Of a stretch of 64,000 nucleotides of DNA, positions 31,260 to 41,224 are shown piece after piece (within the stretch, counting starts at the first letter, position 1; each line of letters begins with the position of its first letter). Position numbers and translations under genes: made by a program. The stretch is from Pelomonas sp. V22 (GTDB lineage Bacteria > Pseudomonadota > Gammaproteobacteria > Burkholderiales > Burkholderiaceae_C). Below the pieces are notes generated by a model. That model was given only the letters and a program-made list of their open reading frames with translations. It did no database searches and was not told the DNA's origin. The stretch covers positions 248,001-312,000 of the forward strand of contig NZ_JAGIXS010000002.1 in assembly GCF_030014915.1 (NCBI RefSeq). The letters run 5' to 3'.

Positions 31260-33167
31260 TCACTTTCCCGGGGCCGAGGCCGCGTCAGCGGTCACCTTGA
31301 CCTTGAGCTCGGTCTTCAGGTGGTTGTAATAGGCCGCTGCCTCGGCGGCAGCCCAGACCAGAGCATACTGTTCTGCAGCCCGCTTCGGATCGAGCACGGC
31401 AGGGTCGCGAGGCAGCAGCTTGTTGATCCGAACCACCACGAAAGCTCCGTTGCCGGCATCTATGCCGATATGGGCAGGCAGCTTGCTAGCGTCAGCGCCC
31501 AGCAATTTGATCAAAACCTTGCGGTCCAACTGGCCGGGCTTGGCGCGAGAGACAACGCTTGCCTCACCTAAGCCGCCAAGGTCAGCCGGATTCTTGTTCA
31601 GCGCTTCCAGTCGCGCCTTGCCAGCCGCTATCGCCTGATCAAGGGCCAGCTTGGCTACAAGCATGGCATTGGCCTGCGCGTGCACCTCTTCCAATGGCTG
31701 CAGACGCGTCGGATGGTGATTCACGACGCGAGCCGAAACCATCTGATTGGGCTGTGTCTCCACGGCCTCGGTGTTGCGCTTGTTGCGCAGCGCGTCATTC
31801 CCAAAGACTTCATCCAGCAACTTCTGCGAAGCCAGTACGCCCATCGAGCCAGGCTTGGCCTTGCGCTGTACCGAGGCCGTCTGAACGGTCAGCTTCAGCT
31901 TGTCCGCTGCCGGCTTCAGGCTGTCCGATTGCTCATAGACGGTGTTGCGGAAGGTCTCGGCCACTTCGGTGTAACGCTTCTGAGCCAGTTGCTTCAGCAC
32001 CTCGCCCTCGATCTCGGCCCGCACCTCCTCAAAGCTCTTCTTGTCGCCACCGCGCTTGCCAGTCAACTGGATCACGTGGAAGCCGAAGTCTGACTCGACG
32101 ACGTTGCTGATGTCACCCTGCTGCTTCAAGGCGAACGCAGCATCCTCAAAGGGCTTCACCATCGCGCCGCGACCGAAGAAATCCAGATCGCCGCCGTTCT
32201 GCGCAGAGCCTTCGTCCTGCGAGTTTTTGCGAGCAAGTTCGGCGAACGCCGTCGGCGCCTTGTGGGCCTGGGCCAGCAATTCCTCGGCGCGGGCCTTTGC
32301 CTTTGCTCGCTCTGCAGCCGACGCCCCCTTGTCGGCCTTGATCAGGATGTGACTGGCGCGGCGCTCTTCCGGCACTGCATAGCGTGCCTGATTGTCGTCG
32401 TAGTATTTGCGCAGATCCTCGTCGCTTGCCTTAAGGCCCTTCTTCAGCTGATCCAGGTCCAACACCAGGTACTCAATATCGGCGCTTTCCGGCAGCTGGA
32501 AAAGGGCGGCGTTCGACGGGTCCTTGTGGAAGGCCTCAAGTTGAGCTTCGGTAGGCTTGATGTTGGCCGCAAAGTCCTTTGCATCAAACTGCTGGATTTG
32601 CACCTCGCGTTGCTGCAGCAGCGCATCAAATGCCACCGCAGCGTTGCCCTGGTTGGCCGGGCTGGAATTTCCGACACCCATCACCTGGCGCAGCGCCAGA
32701 TCCTCGCGCAAGCGCTGCATGAAGCTCTCGACACTCATGCCTTGAGCCGCCAGCATGGCGCGATTGACCGAACCATTGGGATTGCGCAAGAACGCCAGCT
32801 GTGGATCAGCCAGGAAGGCCGCTTGCAGCTTCTCGTCCGTCACGGTCAGGTGCTGCTTCAACTGCGTGGCACGCAGCACACGCTCGCGTATCAGGCTGTC
32901 CAGCGTGGCCTGCCGGGCTTCCGGGGTGTCGAATTCCTTGGGGTCCTGGGTCGGCATTTGAGCCCGCATGCGCTCAATCTGATTGCGATGCGCTGCATCG
33001 AACTCAGCACGCGAGATTTTTTGGCCATCCACCTTGGCAACACCAGCATTGCTGCCATCCATGAAGCTGCTGTACCCCTGCACGCCGAAAAAGACAAATG
33101 ACGGGAGGATCATCAGGGTCAAGAGGCCCTGGAGAATTTTGGTGTGCTTGCGAACGAAATCGAACAT
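31260..33167 (-). CDS. ppiD: peptidyl-prolyl isomerase/chaperone PpiD (SurA N-terminal domain)
   Basis: Inner-membrane-anchored periplasmic foldase. The 635-residue protein begins MFDFVRKHTKILQGLL, followed by one membrane helix (about 15-35), a SurA-type N-terminal chaperone domain (VAKVDGQKISRAEFDAAHRN), and a central parvulin domain (RRASHILIKADKG, then GGDLDFFGRGAMVKPFEDAA, then VESDFGFHVIQLTG). A C-terminal helical region follows. The ATG at 33167 has an AGAGGT site; an upstream extension to 33248 lacks the family start. It lies downstream of hupB and tRNA-Val as in many proteobacteria. Confidence 0.93.
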   Translation of the reverse strand: MFDFVRKHTKILQGLLTLMILPSFVFFGVQGYSSFMDGSNAGVAKVDGQKISRAEFDAAHRNQIERMRAQMPTQDPKEFDTPEARQATLDSLIRERVLRATQLKQHLTVTDEKLQAAFLADPQLAFLRNPNGSVNRAMLAAQGMSVESFMQRLREDLALRQVMGVGNSSPANQGNAAVAFDALLQQREVQIQQFDAKDFAANIKPTEAQLEAFHKDPSNAALFQLPESADIEYLVLDLDQLKKGLKASDEDLRKYYDDNQARYAVPEERRASHILIKADKGASAAERAKAKARAEELLAQAHKAPTAFAELARKNSQDEGSAQNGGDLDFFGRGAMVKPFEDAAFALKQQGDISNVVESDFGFHVIQLTGKRGGDKKSFEEVRAEIEGEVLKQLAQKRYTEVAETFRNTVYEQSDSLKPAADKLKLTVQTASVQRKAKPGSMGVLASQKLLDEVFGNDALRNKRNTEAVETQPNQMVSARVVNHHPTRLQPLEEVHAQANAMLVAKLALDQAIAAGKARLEALNKNPADLGGLGEASVVSRAKPGQLDRKVLIKLLGADASKLPAHIGIDAGNGAFVVVRINKLLPRDPAVLDPKRAAEQYALVWAAAEAAAYYNHLKTELKVKVTADAASAPGK

Positions 33168-33268
33168 CAAATTACCTCTGAGTGGCCCAGGAGCCATCGG
33201 GTGCGGGAAGCGAGGAGCAAACAGGCAGCTCGACGAGAGGCGGATCAATCACCTGCCGCAGACATGAC

Positions 33269-33292
33269 AAAGGCGAACCTTGGTTCGCCTTT
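33269..33292 (-). terminator. hairpin after tRNA-Val
   Basis: Inverted repeat AAAGGCGAACC/GGTTCGCCTTT with a two-base centre, in the gap between tRNA-Val and ppiD. The T-run is short, so termination may be partial. It likely trims the hupB-tRNA-Val transcript. Confidence 0.6.
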
Positions 33293-33345
33293 GACTGCTG
33301 TGCCATTGTAGCCATGCCCAGGAAACAGCTGACCTATGCAATGGA

Positions 33346-33421
33346 TGGTGGGTGCTAACGGGCTCGAACCGCTGACATCTTCCGTGTAAGGGAAGCGCTC
33401 TACCAACTGAGCTAAGCACCC
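33346..33421 (-). tRNA. tRNA-Val (TAC anticodon)
   Basis: Cloverleaf on the minus strand: acceptor GGGTGCT paired with AGCACCC, D arm AGCTCAGTTGGTAGAGC, anticodon stem CTTCC/GGAAG around CTTACAC (anticodon TAC), T arm with GGTTCGAGCC, discriminator A and encoded CCA. It lies 16 nt after hupB on the same strand. Confidence 0.95.
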
Positions 33422-33437
33422 TGCATCGCGAAACGAT

Positions 33438-33710
33438 TCAGTTGACGGCGTCCTTCAGGGCCTTGCCCGGGCGGAACTTGGGAACCTTGGCCGATTTGAT
33501 CTTGATGGTGTCGCCGGTGCGCGGGTTGCGGCCCGAACGTGCAGCACGCTTGGTCACGCTGAACGTGCCAAAGCCCACCAGGGACACGCTGCCGTTCTTC
33601 TTCAGCGTGGTCTTCACGCCACCGATCAGCGCCTCGAGTGCCCGCCCGGCGGCCGCCTTGGAGATGTCGGCCTGCTTGGCGATGTGCTCGATCAATTCGG
33701 ACTTGTTCAC
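33438..33710 (-). CDS. hupB: DNA-binding protein HU
   Basis: Histone-like nucleoid protein of 90 residues. It has the dimerising helices ([20 protein letters not shown]), the [20 protein letters not shown] signature of the DNA-binding arm, and the [14 protein letters not shown] end. Length is the family norm. It is followed within 16 nt by tRNA-Val, and this linkage to ppiD is typical of the HU-beta gene. Confidence 0.97.
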   Translation of the reverse strand: MNKSELIEHIAKQADISKAAAGRALEALIGGVKTTLKKNGSVSLVGFGTFSVTKRAARSGRNPRTGDTIKIKSAKVPKFRPGKALKDAVN

Positions 33711-33897
33711 GAAGTTACCCCCTCAAAAGGATGCGCAAAATGCACGACAGCATGTCTGGTCCGCACGCCGCCAAGGCCGATGAAATCAACGCTCGAGGCG
33801 ACGCGGGGAGACGGATTCTATGCGCATTCAAGCGCCGTTCTGAGCAGGGAAAAGTCCTGATACAAAGGGACGGCGCCACCAGCGGCGGCGCAGGCCT

Positions 33898-34464
33898 TCA
33901 GCGCACCTTGGCCCGGATCTCGGGCAGGGCCTTCTGCAGGTAATAGACCATGGACCAGATGGTCAGCACCACCGCCGCCCAGATCAGCCAGGTGCCGACC
34001 ATCTGGGTGTCGATCATGCCGAACAACTGCCCGTGGAACAGCAGGAAGGGAATGGCAACCATCTGCACCGTGGTCTTGAGCTTGCCCACCATGTGGACGG
34101 CCACGCTGCGCGATGCACCGATCTGAGCCATCCATTCGCGCAGGGCCGAGATGGCGATCTCGCGGCCGATGATGACCAGGGCCACCAGGGCATTCACGCG
34201 CGCCAGCTCCAGCAGCACCAGCAGCGAGGCGCAGACCAGGAACTTGTCGGCCACCGGGTCCAGAAAGGCACCGAAGGACGAGGTCTGGTTCAGCTTGCGG
34301 GCCAGATAGCCATCCAGCCAGTCGGTCAGCGCCACGGCCACGAAGAGCACGGTGGCGATCAGGTTCTTCATCTCGGGCGCGAGCTGGAGATGGAACACGC
34401 CAACGATCAACGGAATCGCGACGATCCGGGCCCAGGTGAACAGGGTTGGCAGCGTGAAGAACAT
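33898..34464 (-). CDS. pgsA: CDP-diacylglycerol-glycerol-3-phosphate 3-phosphatidyltransferase PgsA
   Basis: Commits CDP-diacylglycerol to phosphatidylglycerol synthesis in the inner membrane. The 188-residue protein carries the CDP-alcohol phosphotransferase motif D-x2-DG-x2-AR-x8-G-x3-D-x3-D, read as DWLDGYLARKL followed by FGAFLDPVADK, and about five membrane helices. MFFTLPTLFTWARI at 34464 is chosen as the start; an ATG 9 nt earlier is also possible. It precedes hupB on the same strand after 187 nt, which appear to hold only promoter sequence. Confidence 0.93.
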   Translation of the reverse strand: MFFTLPTLFTWARIVAIPLIVGVFHLQLAPEMKNLIATVLFVAVALTDWLDGYLARKLNQTSSFGAFLDPVADKFLVCASLLVLLELARVNALVALVIIGREIAISALREWMAQIGASRSVAVHMVGKLKTTVQMVAIPFLLFHGQLFGMIDTQMVGTWLIWAAVVLTIWSMVYYLQKALPEIRAKVR

Positions 34465-34537
34465 GGGCGGCATTGTGCCCAAGAACGGTGCAGCGGGCGC
34501 CACCGCGCCTCGCTTATATGACGGCCTGTGGTGTAAA

Positions 34538-35050
34538 TCAGAAATCCAGCGTGCGCGGCTTGAAGCGCCGCTCGTCGTTGAACAGGAAGGTCTCGCTGAA
34601 CTTCCAGGGCTTGGGCAGGCGGCTGACGTCGCCGAAGGGTGCCGCCCGGTGCAGCGCGTCGATGGCCATCTGCAAGGTCTCGGGCGCCTGGCCAGGGCGG
34701 CGCAGCACGTCGATCTTGCGGATGCTGCCGTCGGCATGGAGCTCGACCTCCAGCACCGGGATGGCGAGCAGGATGGCCGGCACCACGCCGGCATAGACCC
34801 GCTCGGGATTGGCGGCCATCAGCCGGTGCGCGGCCTGGCGGCGCAATTCATCGTGGGTGCGAGATGCGTTTGGCGGCGGCAACTTGGGGCCGGACAGGCC
34901 AGGCCCAGGCGGCATGACGGGCGCTGCAGGTCGGTTTTCGACCGCCGGCGGCTTGGGTGCTGCCACCGGGGCGGGGGCTGGGGGCGGCACCGGACGCGGC
35001 GGCCCCGAGCAGCCGGCCAGCAACACGACCAGCGCCGCAGCCCGGCGCAT
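34538..35050 (-). CDS. TonB C-terminal-like Pro-rich lipoprotein
   Basis: A 170-residue protein with a short signal peptide ending in a lipobox (VVLLAGC, Cys14), a Pro/Ala-rich stretch to about residue 60, and a C-terminal region (VYAGVVPAILLAIPVLEVELHADGSIRKIDVLRR) resembling the TonB C-terminal fold. Such proteins are common beside uvrC in Burkholderiales; function unknown. The ATG at 35050 gives a proper lipoprotein signal, while a longer frame would run into uvrC. It lies 37 nt after uvrC on the same strand. Confidence 0.7.
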   Translation of the reverse strand: MRRAAALVVLLAGCSGPPRPVPPPAPAPVAAPKPPAVENRPAAPVMPPGPGLSGPKLPPPNASRTHDELRRQAAHRLMAANPERVYAGVVPAILLAIPVLEVELHADGSIRKIDVLRRPGQAPETLQMAIDALHRAAPFGDVSRLPKPWKFSETFLFNDERRFKPRTLDF

Positions 35051-35087
35051 CGGGTGCCTGGGCACAGGTGCCAGGTCTTGCCTGGGT

Positions 35088-37124
35088 TCAGTGGAGGACA
35101 CGGTAGATCTCCTCGGCAAGCTCTTTTGAGACTCCCTTGACCGAACTGAGTTCCTCAACGCTGGCGCCAGCCACCCCGCGCACGCCACCAAAACGCTGCA
35201 GCAGCTGCGCCCGTTTCTTGGGCCCGACGCCGGCGATGTCTTCCAGGCGGCTGCCGCCCGTGCGGGCCGAAGCCCGTTTGGCCCGCATGCCTGTGATCGC
35301 GAAGCGATGGGCCTCGTCACGGATCTGGGCCACCAGCATCAGGGCAGCAGAGTCACGCCCCAGATAGACCTTCTCGCGGCCGTCGGCAAACACCAGCTCC
35401 TCAAGGCCGACCTTGCGGCCCTCGCCCTTCTCGACGCCGACGATCAGCGAGAGGTCAAGACCCAGTTCCTCGAACACCTCGCGCGCCATCGAGACCTGGC
35501 CCTTGCCGCCGTCCACCAGCACCAGGTCGGGCAGGCGCGCCGTGCCGAGCTGGGCGCCTTCGGCCAGCTTGCTGTAGCGGCGCGTCAGCACCTGGCGCAT
35601 GGCGGCGTAGTCGTCGCCGCCGGTGATGCCCTCGATGTTGTAGCGGCGGTACTGGCTGCTTTGCATCTGGTGGCCCTCGAAGACCACGCAGGAGGCCATC
35701 GTCGCCTCACCGGCCGTGTGGCTGATGTCGAAGCACTCGATGCGGAACTTGTCGACCTCGGCCACCGTGAGGTCCAGCGCCTCCAGCAGCGAACGGGTGC
35801 GCGCCTGCTGAGAGCCCTCCTCCGACAGCAATCGAGCCAGCGACAGCTCGGCCCCCTTGACGCACATCTCCTGCCAGATGCGGCGCTGGCCGCGCGGCTG
35901 GGCCTGGGCGGTGACGCGGTAGCCGGCCTGCACAGACAGCGCTTCCGCGAGGCCGGCATCGACCGCCTCACTGACCACGATCAGCGAGGGCACATGGGCG
36001 TCGAGGTAATGCTGAGCCATGAATGCTTCCAGCACCTGCTGCTCCGCACTGCGCGGCGCGCTGGTGCTGCCTTCGTCATCCTCATGATCGGCCAATGCCA
36101 CGGCCGTGCCCTCGTCCACATGCTTCGGGAAGTAAGCGCGGTCGCCCAGGTGGCGGCCGCCGCGCACCATGGCCAGGTTGACGCAGGCGCGGCCGCCCTG
36201 GACCTTGACGGCCAGGATGTCGACGTCACGGTCGCGTCCGGTCGCACTGTTCTCGTCCACCGCCTGTTGCTGCAGCACCTTGGCCAGCGACTGGATCTGG
36301 TTGCGCACCTCGGCCGCCTGCTCGTACTGCAGCGCCTCGGCGTGCGACATCATCAGCGCCTGCAGGCCGTCCATCACCTCCTGCGTTTCGCCCAGCAGGA
36401 AGCGCTCGGCATTGCGCACGTCGCGCGCGTAGTCATCGTCGCTGCAGGCCTGCACGCAAGGCCCGGAGCAGCGGCGGATCTGGTACAGCAGGCAGGGCCG
36501 GCTGCGGTTGTTGAAGACCGTGTCCTCGCAGGTGCGCAGCCGGAACACCTTCTGTATCAGCTGTATCGACTCCTTGACCGCCCAGCCGCTCGGGAATGGC
36601 CCGAAAAAGCGGTGCCGCTTGTCGACCGCCCCCCGGTAGTAGCTGACGCGCGGATAGGCGTGGCCGCTCAGCTTCAGGTAGGGGTAGCTCTTATCGTCGC
36701 GGAAGAGGATGTTGAAGCGCGGGTTCAGCGCCTTGATCAGGTTGTTTTCAAGCAGCAGGGCTTCGGCCTCGGTGCGCACCACGGTCGTCTCGAGGCGGGC
36801 GATGCGCGCCACCATCATGCCGATGCGGGTGCCGCCATGGTCCTTCTGGAAATAGCTGGAGACCCGCTTGCGCAGGCTCTTGGCCTTGCCCACGTAGAGC
36901 ACATGATCCTGCGCATCGAAGTAGCGGTAGACGCCCGGCAGCAGCGGCAGCGAGGCCACCTCGGCGAGCAGCTTCTCGCGCACCAGCAGAGCCGCCTGTT
37001 CCACCTCGGCCACGCGCAGCTTCTCGGCGGCTTCGGCCACCGCGCGCTCCTCGGCCCAATCGGCCTGCACCTGGGCCCCGAGCGCTGCCGGGTCTTCGCC
37101 GGCTTGATCGTCGATCTCTGACAT
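35088..37124 (-). CDS. uvrC: excinuclease ABC subunit C (UvrC)
   Basis: Makes both incisions in nucleotide excision repair. The 678-residue protein has the GIY-YIG nuclease ([21 protein letters not shown], about 60-80), UVR motif ([17 protein letters not shown]), the RNase H-like second nuclease ([18 protein letters not shown], then [15 protein letters not shown]) and C-terminal helix-hairpin-helix repeats ([21 protein letters not shown]). A 58-residue Ala/Glu-rich N-terminal extension precedes the usual start, so the true start may be inside; the ATG at 37124 is kept. It is divergent from earP by 33 nt. Confidence 0.95.
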   Translation of the reverse strand: MSEIDDQAGEDPAALGAQVQADWAEERAVAEAAEKLRVAEVEQAALLVREKLLAEVASLPLLPGVYRYFDAQDHVLYVGKAKSLRKRVSSYFQKDHGGTRIGMMVARIARLETTVVRTEAEALLLENNLIKALNPRFNILFRDDKSYPYLKLSGHAYPRVSYYRGAVDKRHRFFGPFPSGWAVKESIQLIQKVFRLRTCEDTVFNNRSRPCLLYQIRRCSGPCVQACSDDDYARDVRNAERFLLGETQEVMDGLQALMMSHAEALQYEQAAEVRNQIQSLAKVLQQQAVDENSATGRDRDVDILAVKVQGGRACVNLAMVRGGRHLGDRAYFPKHVDEGTAVALADHEDDEGSTSAPRSAEQQVLEAFMAQHYLDAHVPSLIVVSEAVDAGLAEALSVQAGYRVTAQAQPRGQRRIWQEMCVKGAELSLARLLSEEGSQQARTRSLLEALDLTVAEVDKFRIECFDISHTAGEATMASCVVFEGHQMQSSQYRRYNIEGITGGDDYAAMRQVLTRRYSKLAEGAQLGTARLPDLVLVDGGKGQVSMAREVFEELGLDLSLIVGVEKGEGRKVGLEELVFADGREKVYLGRDSAALMLVAQIRDEAHRFAITGMRAKRASARTGGSRLEDIAGVGPKKRAQLLQRFGGVRGVAGASVEELSSVKGVSKELAEEIYRVLH

Positions 37125-37157
37125 GGGCGGGATTGTGCCGTGCCCATAATCGCTGCC

Positions 37158-38201
37158 ATGCAATGGGATCTGTTCTGCCGCGTCATCGACAACTACGGCG
37201 ACATCGGCGTCTGCTGGCGCCTGGCCCGCGACCTGGCGGCGCGTGGCGAGCAAGTGCAGCTGTGGCTGGACGACGCCAGCGCGCTCGGCTGGATGGCAGG
37301 CGGGCCGCCACCCGGAGGGCTGGTCGTGCGGCACTGGGGAGACGCAGCCGATGAGCCCGTGGTCGGCGACGTGGTCATCGAGAGCTTCGGCTGCGATCTG
37401 CCCGAGGCCTTTGTGGCCCGCATGGCCTCCCGCCAGCCGGCACCGCGCTGGATCAACCTCGAGTACCTCAGCGCCGAGTCCTATGTGGAGCGCAGCCATC
37501 GCCTGCACTCGCCGCAGTTCAGCGGGCCGGGCGCTGGCTTGAGCAAGCAATTCTTCTACCCCGGCTTCACCACACGGACTGGCGGGCTGCTGCGCGAACC
37601 AGGCCTCGCTGCCGAGCAGGCTGCTTTCGATGCGCCCGCCTGGCTTGCCGCACTGGGCATAGAGCGCCGCCCCGGCGAGCGTCTGGTCAGCCTGTTTGCC
37701 TACCGATTGATGCCCGAGCTGCTGCCGCTGCTGGCCGAGCAGCCCACGCTGATACTGGCCTGTCCTGGTGCCGTGCAATCGCAACTGGCGGCACAGGCCC
37801 TACCGGCCGATGTGCGCTGGCAAGCCCTGCCCTTCCTGAGCCAACCGAACTTCGACCGCCTGCTCTGGGCCTGCGACTTCAACCTGGTGCGTGGCGAGGA
37901 CTCCTTCGTGCGCGCCCAATGGGCGGGCAAGCCCTTCGTCTGGCAGATCTATCCGCAGGACGATGGCGCCCAAGGGCCCAAGCTCGAAACATTCCTCGAC
38001 CTCTACCTGGCCGCGGCTCCTGCTGACCTGGCCGCAGGCACGCGCCGGCTCTGGCGCGCGTGGAACGGCCTGGGCGCCTGGCCCGCAGCCCTGCCCGCCT
38101 CCAACACGGCCGCCGCAACGGCCCTGCAATGGCGGCAGCATTTGGCGCGGCAGCCCGATCTGGCCAGCCAGCTGCTCAGCTTCGTGGCCGAATCAGGCTA
38201 A
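37158..38201 (+). CDS. earP: EF-P arginine-32 rhamnosyltransferase EarP
   Basis: Uses dTDP-rhamnose to rhamnosylate Arg32 of elongation factor P, which activates it for translating polyproline stretches. The 347-residue GT-B type protein begins [27 protein letters not shown]; the Asp residues of this motif are catalytic in characterised EarP. The C-terminal nucleotide-sugar region contains [28 protein letters not shown]. The ATG at 37158 is chosen by that start motif; an ATG 18 nt upstream exists. It is directly upstream of efp, its substrate gene. Confidence 0.95.
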   Translation: MQWDLFCRVIDNYGDIGVCWRLARDLAARGEQVQLWLDDASALGWMAGGPPPGGLVVRHWGDAADEPVVGDVVIESFGCDLPEAFVARMASRQPAPRWINLEYLSAESYVERSHRLHSPQFSGPGAGLSKQFFYPGFTTRTGGLLREPGLAAEQAAFDAPAWLAALGIERRPGERLVSLFAYRLMPELLPLLAEQPTLILACPGAVQSQLAAQALPADVRWQALPFLSQPNFDRLLWACDFNLVRGEDSFVRAQWAGKPFVWQIYPQDDGAQGPKLETFLDLYLAAAPADLAAGTRRLWRAWNGLGAWPAALPASNTAAATALQWRQHLARQPDLASQLLSFVAESG

Positions 38202-38318
38202 AATCGCCGGCTTTGCCGCGCCTATGGGAGACTTTTGGCGCGCGCCACAGGGGTGACCCGCGTGATCAACGCGTTCGCCCCGCCAAGGACAACCCAAGCT
38301 CCCATCATCGGAACCCCT

Positions 38319-38873
38319 ATGAAGATCGCTCAAGAAATCCGCGCCGGCAACGTGATCATGCACGGCAACGCCCCCATGGTCGTGCTGAAGACCGAGTACA
38401 GCCGCGGTGGCCGCAATGCCGCCACGGTGCGCATGAAGCTGAAGAGCCTGCTGAACAACTCGGGCACCGAAGTCGTCTTCAAGGCTGACGACAAGATGGA
38501 CCAGATCATTCTGGAAAAGAAGGAATGCACGTACACCTACTTCGCTGACCCGATGTATGTGTTCATGGACACCGAGTACAACCAGTTCGAGGTGGAAGCC
38601 GAGAACATGGGCGACGCCATCTCCTACCTGGAAGACGCGATGCCCGTGGAAGTGGTGTTCTACGACGGCAAGGCCATCTCGGTCGAACTGCCGACCTCGC
38701 TGGTGCGTGAAGTGACCTGGACCGAGCCGGCCGTCAAGGGCGACACCTCGGGCAAGGTGCTGAAGCCGGCCAAGATCTCCACCGGTTTCGAAATCCCCGT
38801 GCCCATCTTCGTGGCGCAAGGCGACAAGATCGAAATCGACACCCGCACGCACGAGTACCGCAAGCGCGTCTGA
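38319..38873 (+). CDS. efp: elongation factor P (Arg32 type)
   Basis: Relieves ribosome stalling at consecutive prolines. The 184-residue protein starts [16 protein letters not shown] and has the modification loop with Arg at position 32 ([10 protein letters not shown]) rather than the Lys used by the EpmA pathway. This agrees with earP immediately upstream. The three beta-barrel domains and the [17 protein letters not shown] end are intact. The 117 nt between earP and efp may hold a promoter. A strong terminator follows. Confidence 0.97.
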   Translation: MKIAQEIRAGNVIMHGNAPMVVLKTEYSRGGRNAATVRMKLKSLLNNSGTEVVFKADDKMDQIILEKKECTYTYFADPMYVFMDTEYNQFEVEAENMGDAISYLEDAMPVEVVFYDGKAISVELPTSLVREVTWTEPAVKGDTSGKVLKPAKISTGFEIPVPIFVAQGDKIEIDTRTHEYRKRV

Positions 38874-38896
38874 GCCTTCGCTCATTCGGCAACAGC

Positions 38897-38918
38897 AAAG
38901 GCACCTTCGGGTGCCTTT
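38897..38918 (+). terminator. efp terminator
   Basis: Stem AAAGGCACC/GGTGCCTTT around a TTCG tetraloop, followed by TGTTTTT: a textbook intrinsic terminator 23 nt after the efp stop codon. Confidence 0.92.
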
Positions 38919-38983
38919 TGTTTTTGGCAGCAGCCGCTCGCTACCATGCGCCGCATCCCAGCTCCGCTCCAGGACACAGGCCC

Positions 38984-41224
38984 ATGCGACGCATCTTCCT
39001 CAGGTTCACGCTGTCATTCCTGCTCTTGGGCCTGCCTGTTGCGGCTTCGGCTGAGTCCCTCAAGCTGGACCCGGCCGCGCTCGCCACCAGCATGCCCGGC
39101 CTGGCCCGTACGGCCCTGGCGCAGTACCAGGACAGCAATCCCGAGCGCCTGCTGACCACGCGCTTGCGCCTGCAATTGGTGGCCGGCGAGCCGGCCGCAG
39201 CGCTGGAAACGATCCAGACTCTGCGCGAGCTGCAGGCCAAGCAAGGCCTGGCCGATGCCGACATCGGCTATCTGCAATACGAGCTCTATGCCCGCGCGCG
39301 CCTGGCGAGCGCGGCCGAGAACACCGGCTTCGAGCCCGCCTTCAAGGCCGCCTTCCGCAGCCGCTTCGCCGGCCTGAGTGGGCCGCAGGCTTTCCGCGCC
39401 AGCCAGTCCTTCAGCTATGACCTGCCGCGCGCCGAGCAGGCTGTGCAGCGTGCCCTGGGCGGCATCAAGCCCGGCGAGGAGATCACGCTCGATACCGCGC
39501 TGCGCCTGCTGCGCGACTACCAGCCCTGGTCGGTCTACCAGGCCATCCTGCCGCTGTCGCCCGCCCTGCTGGCCGAGGACGAAGCGAACCGCTACAGCGT
39601 GGAAGCCGTCCGCGTGCGCTCGGGCGCTGCCAGCCTGTCGGCCTACGTGGTCCGACCCAAGGGCGCCAGCAAGCCGCTGCCGGCCGCTTTGCTCTTCACC
39701 ATTTACGCGGAGCCGCAGCGCAGCTGGGCGCCGGCCGTTCAGGCAGCGGCACGAGGCTATGCGGGCGTCGTGGCCTTCTCGCGTGGCAAGCTGGAAAGCC
39801 CCGACCAAATCGCACCCTACGAGCATGAGGCAACAGACGTCAACGCAGTGATCGACTGGATCAGCAAGCAGCCCTGGAACGATGGCCGCGTCGCCATGTA
39901 CGGCGGCAGCTACGAAGGCTTCTCGCAATGGGCGGCGCTGAAAAACCCGCATCCGGCGCTCAAGACCATCGTCCCCTACGTGGCCGCCATCCCCGGTCTC
40001 GGCCTGCCGATGGAGAACAACATCTTCCTGACGGCCAACTACGGCTGGGCCTTCTACGTGGGCAACAACCTCACGCTGGACCATCAGGTCTACAACGACC
40101 CGCAGCGCTGGAACCAGCTCTCAGACTGCTGGTTCGAGAGCGGCCGGCCGTTCCGCGAGATCGACCGCGTCGACGGCACGCCCAATCCGCTGCTGCAGCG
40201 CTGGCTGAAGCACCCGAGCTACGACGCCTACTGGCAGGCCATGGTGCCCTACGGCCCGGAGTTCGCACGCATCAAGATCCCGGTCCTGAGCATCACGGGC
40301 TACTACGACGACGGCCAGATCTCAGCCATCGAGTACGTGAAGCATCATTACCAGCACAACCCGAAGGCCGAGCACTACCTGGTGATCGGGCCCTACGACC
40401 ATTTCGGCGCCCAGTCCTACCGCAAGCAGGTCGTCTTGCGCGGCTACGCGATCGACCCCGTAGCGCAGATCGACACGCCCCAGCTGACCTTCGACTGGCT
40501 GGACCATGTGCTGCGCGGTGGCCCGCTGCCGGCCTTGCTGAAGGACAAGATCAACTACCAGCTGATGGGCGCCAACCGCTGGGGCCATGCGGCCTCGCCA
40601 AAGGCGCTGGAGCAGCATCCACGCAAGCTCTACCTGGATGGCGACAAACTCAACAACGGCCAGCCAGCGCGAGCCGCCTCACGCAGCCAGACCGTGGACC
40701 TGAAGGACCGCCAGACCATCCACAACGACTATTACCCGAGCCCCATCGTGCGGCGCGAGCTGGAGGCCGGCAACGGCTTGCTGTTCATCAGCGAGCCGCT
40801 GGACGAAGCCGCCACGCTGGCTGGCAGCTTCTCGGGCCGACTGAACCTCACGATCAACAAGCGCGACGTGGACCTGGGCCTGGTGCTGTACGAACTGACG
40901 CCGGCGGGCGAATACATCCACCTCTCGTACTTCCTCGGCCGCGCCAGCCACGTTGCCGACATGAGCCGGCGCCAGCTGCTGACGCCCGGCAAGCCCACGG
41001 CCCTCGCCTTCAGCCGCACACGCATGGTGGCGCGCGAACTGCAAAAGGGCAGCCGCCTGGTGCTGATCGCCAATGTCAACAAGAACTCGGGCGCCCAGCT
41101 CAACCACGGCACGGGCAAGGACGTGAGCAGGGAGAGCGCGGCCGATGCCGGCGCGCCGCTGACGATACGCTGGCACAACGACAGCTACATCAGCCTGCCG
41201 ATTCAGCCGCCCGCCTCACGGTAG
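38984..41224 (+). CDS. secreted CocE/NonD family hydrolase (S15 type)
   Basis: A 746-residue protein with a signal peptide ([23 protein letters not shown]), an uncharacterised helical region to about 190, and an alpha/beta hydrolase of the CocE/X-Pro dipeptidyl peptidase type. Catalytic residues are visible: Ser in [11 protein letters not shown], Asp in [11 protein letters not shown] and His in [13 protein letters not shown]-terminal jelly-roll (about 560-746, [17 protein letters not shown]) is typical of the group. It probably acts in the periplasm on an ester or peptide; the substrate is unknown. The stop overlaps the convergent synthase gene by 22 nt. Confidence 0.88.
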   Translation: MRRIFLRFTLSFLLLGLPVAASAESLKLDPAALATSMPGLARTALAQYQDSNPERLLTTRLRLQLVAGEPAAALETIQTLRELQAKQGLADADIGYLQYELYARARLASAAENTGFEPAFKAAFRSRFAGLSGPQAFRASQSFSYDLPRAEQAVQRALGGIKPGEEITLDTALRLLRDYQPWSVYQAILPLSPALLAEDEANRYSVEAVRVRSGAASLSAYVVRPKGASKPLPAALLFTIYAEPQRSWAPAVQAAARGYAGVVAFSRGKLESPDQIAPYEHEATDVNAVIDWISKQPWNDGRVAMYGGSYEGFSQWAALKNPHPALKTIVPYVAAIPGLGLPMENNIFLTANYGWAFYVGNNLTLDHQVYNDPQRWNQLSDCWFESGRPFREIDRVDGTPNPLLQRWLKHPSYDAYWQAMVPYGPEFARIKIPVLSITGYYDDGQISAIEYVKHHYQHNPKAEHYLVIGPYDHFGAQSYRKQVVLRGYAIDPVAQIDTPQLTFDWLDHVLRGGPLPALLKDKINYQLMGANRWGHAASPKALEQHPRKLYLDGDKLNNGQPARAASRSQTVDLKDRQTIHNDYYPSPIVRRELEAGNGLLFISEPLDEAATLAGSFSGRLNLTINKRDVDLGLVLYELTPAGEYIHLSYFLGRASHVADMSRRQLLTPGKPTALAFSRTRMVARELQKGSRLVLIANVNKNSGAQLNHGTGKDVSRESAADAGAPLTIRWHNDSYISLPIQPPASR

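Noticed and set aside
35307-37121. 604-codon plus-strand frame opposite uvrC
   Set aside because: uvrC is certain, and the antisense translation is His/Ala/Gln-rich low-complexity sequence.
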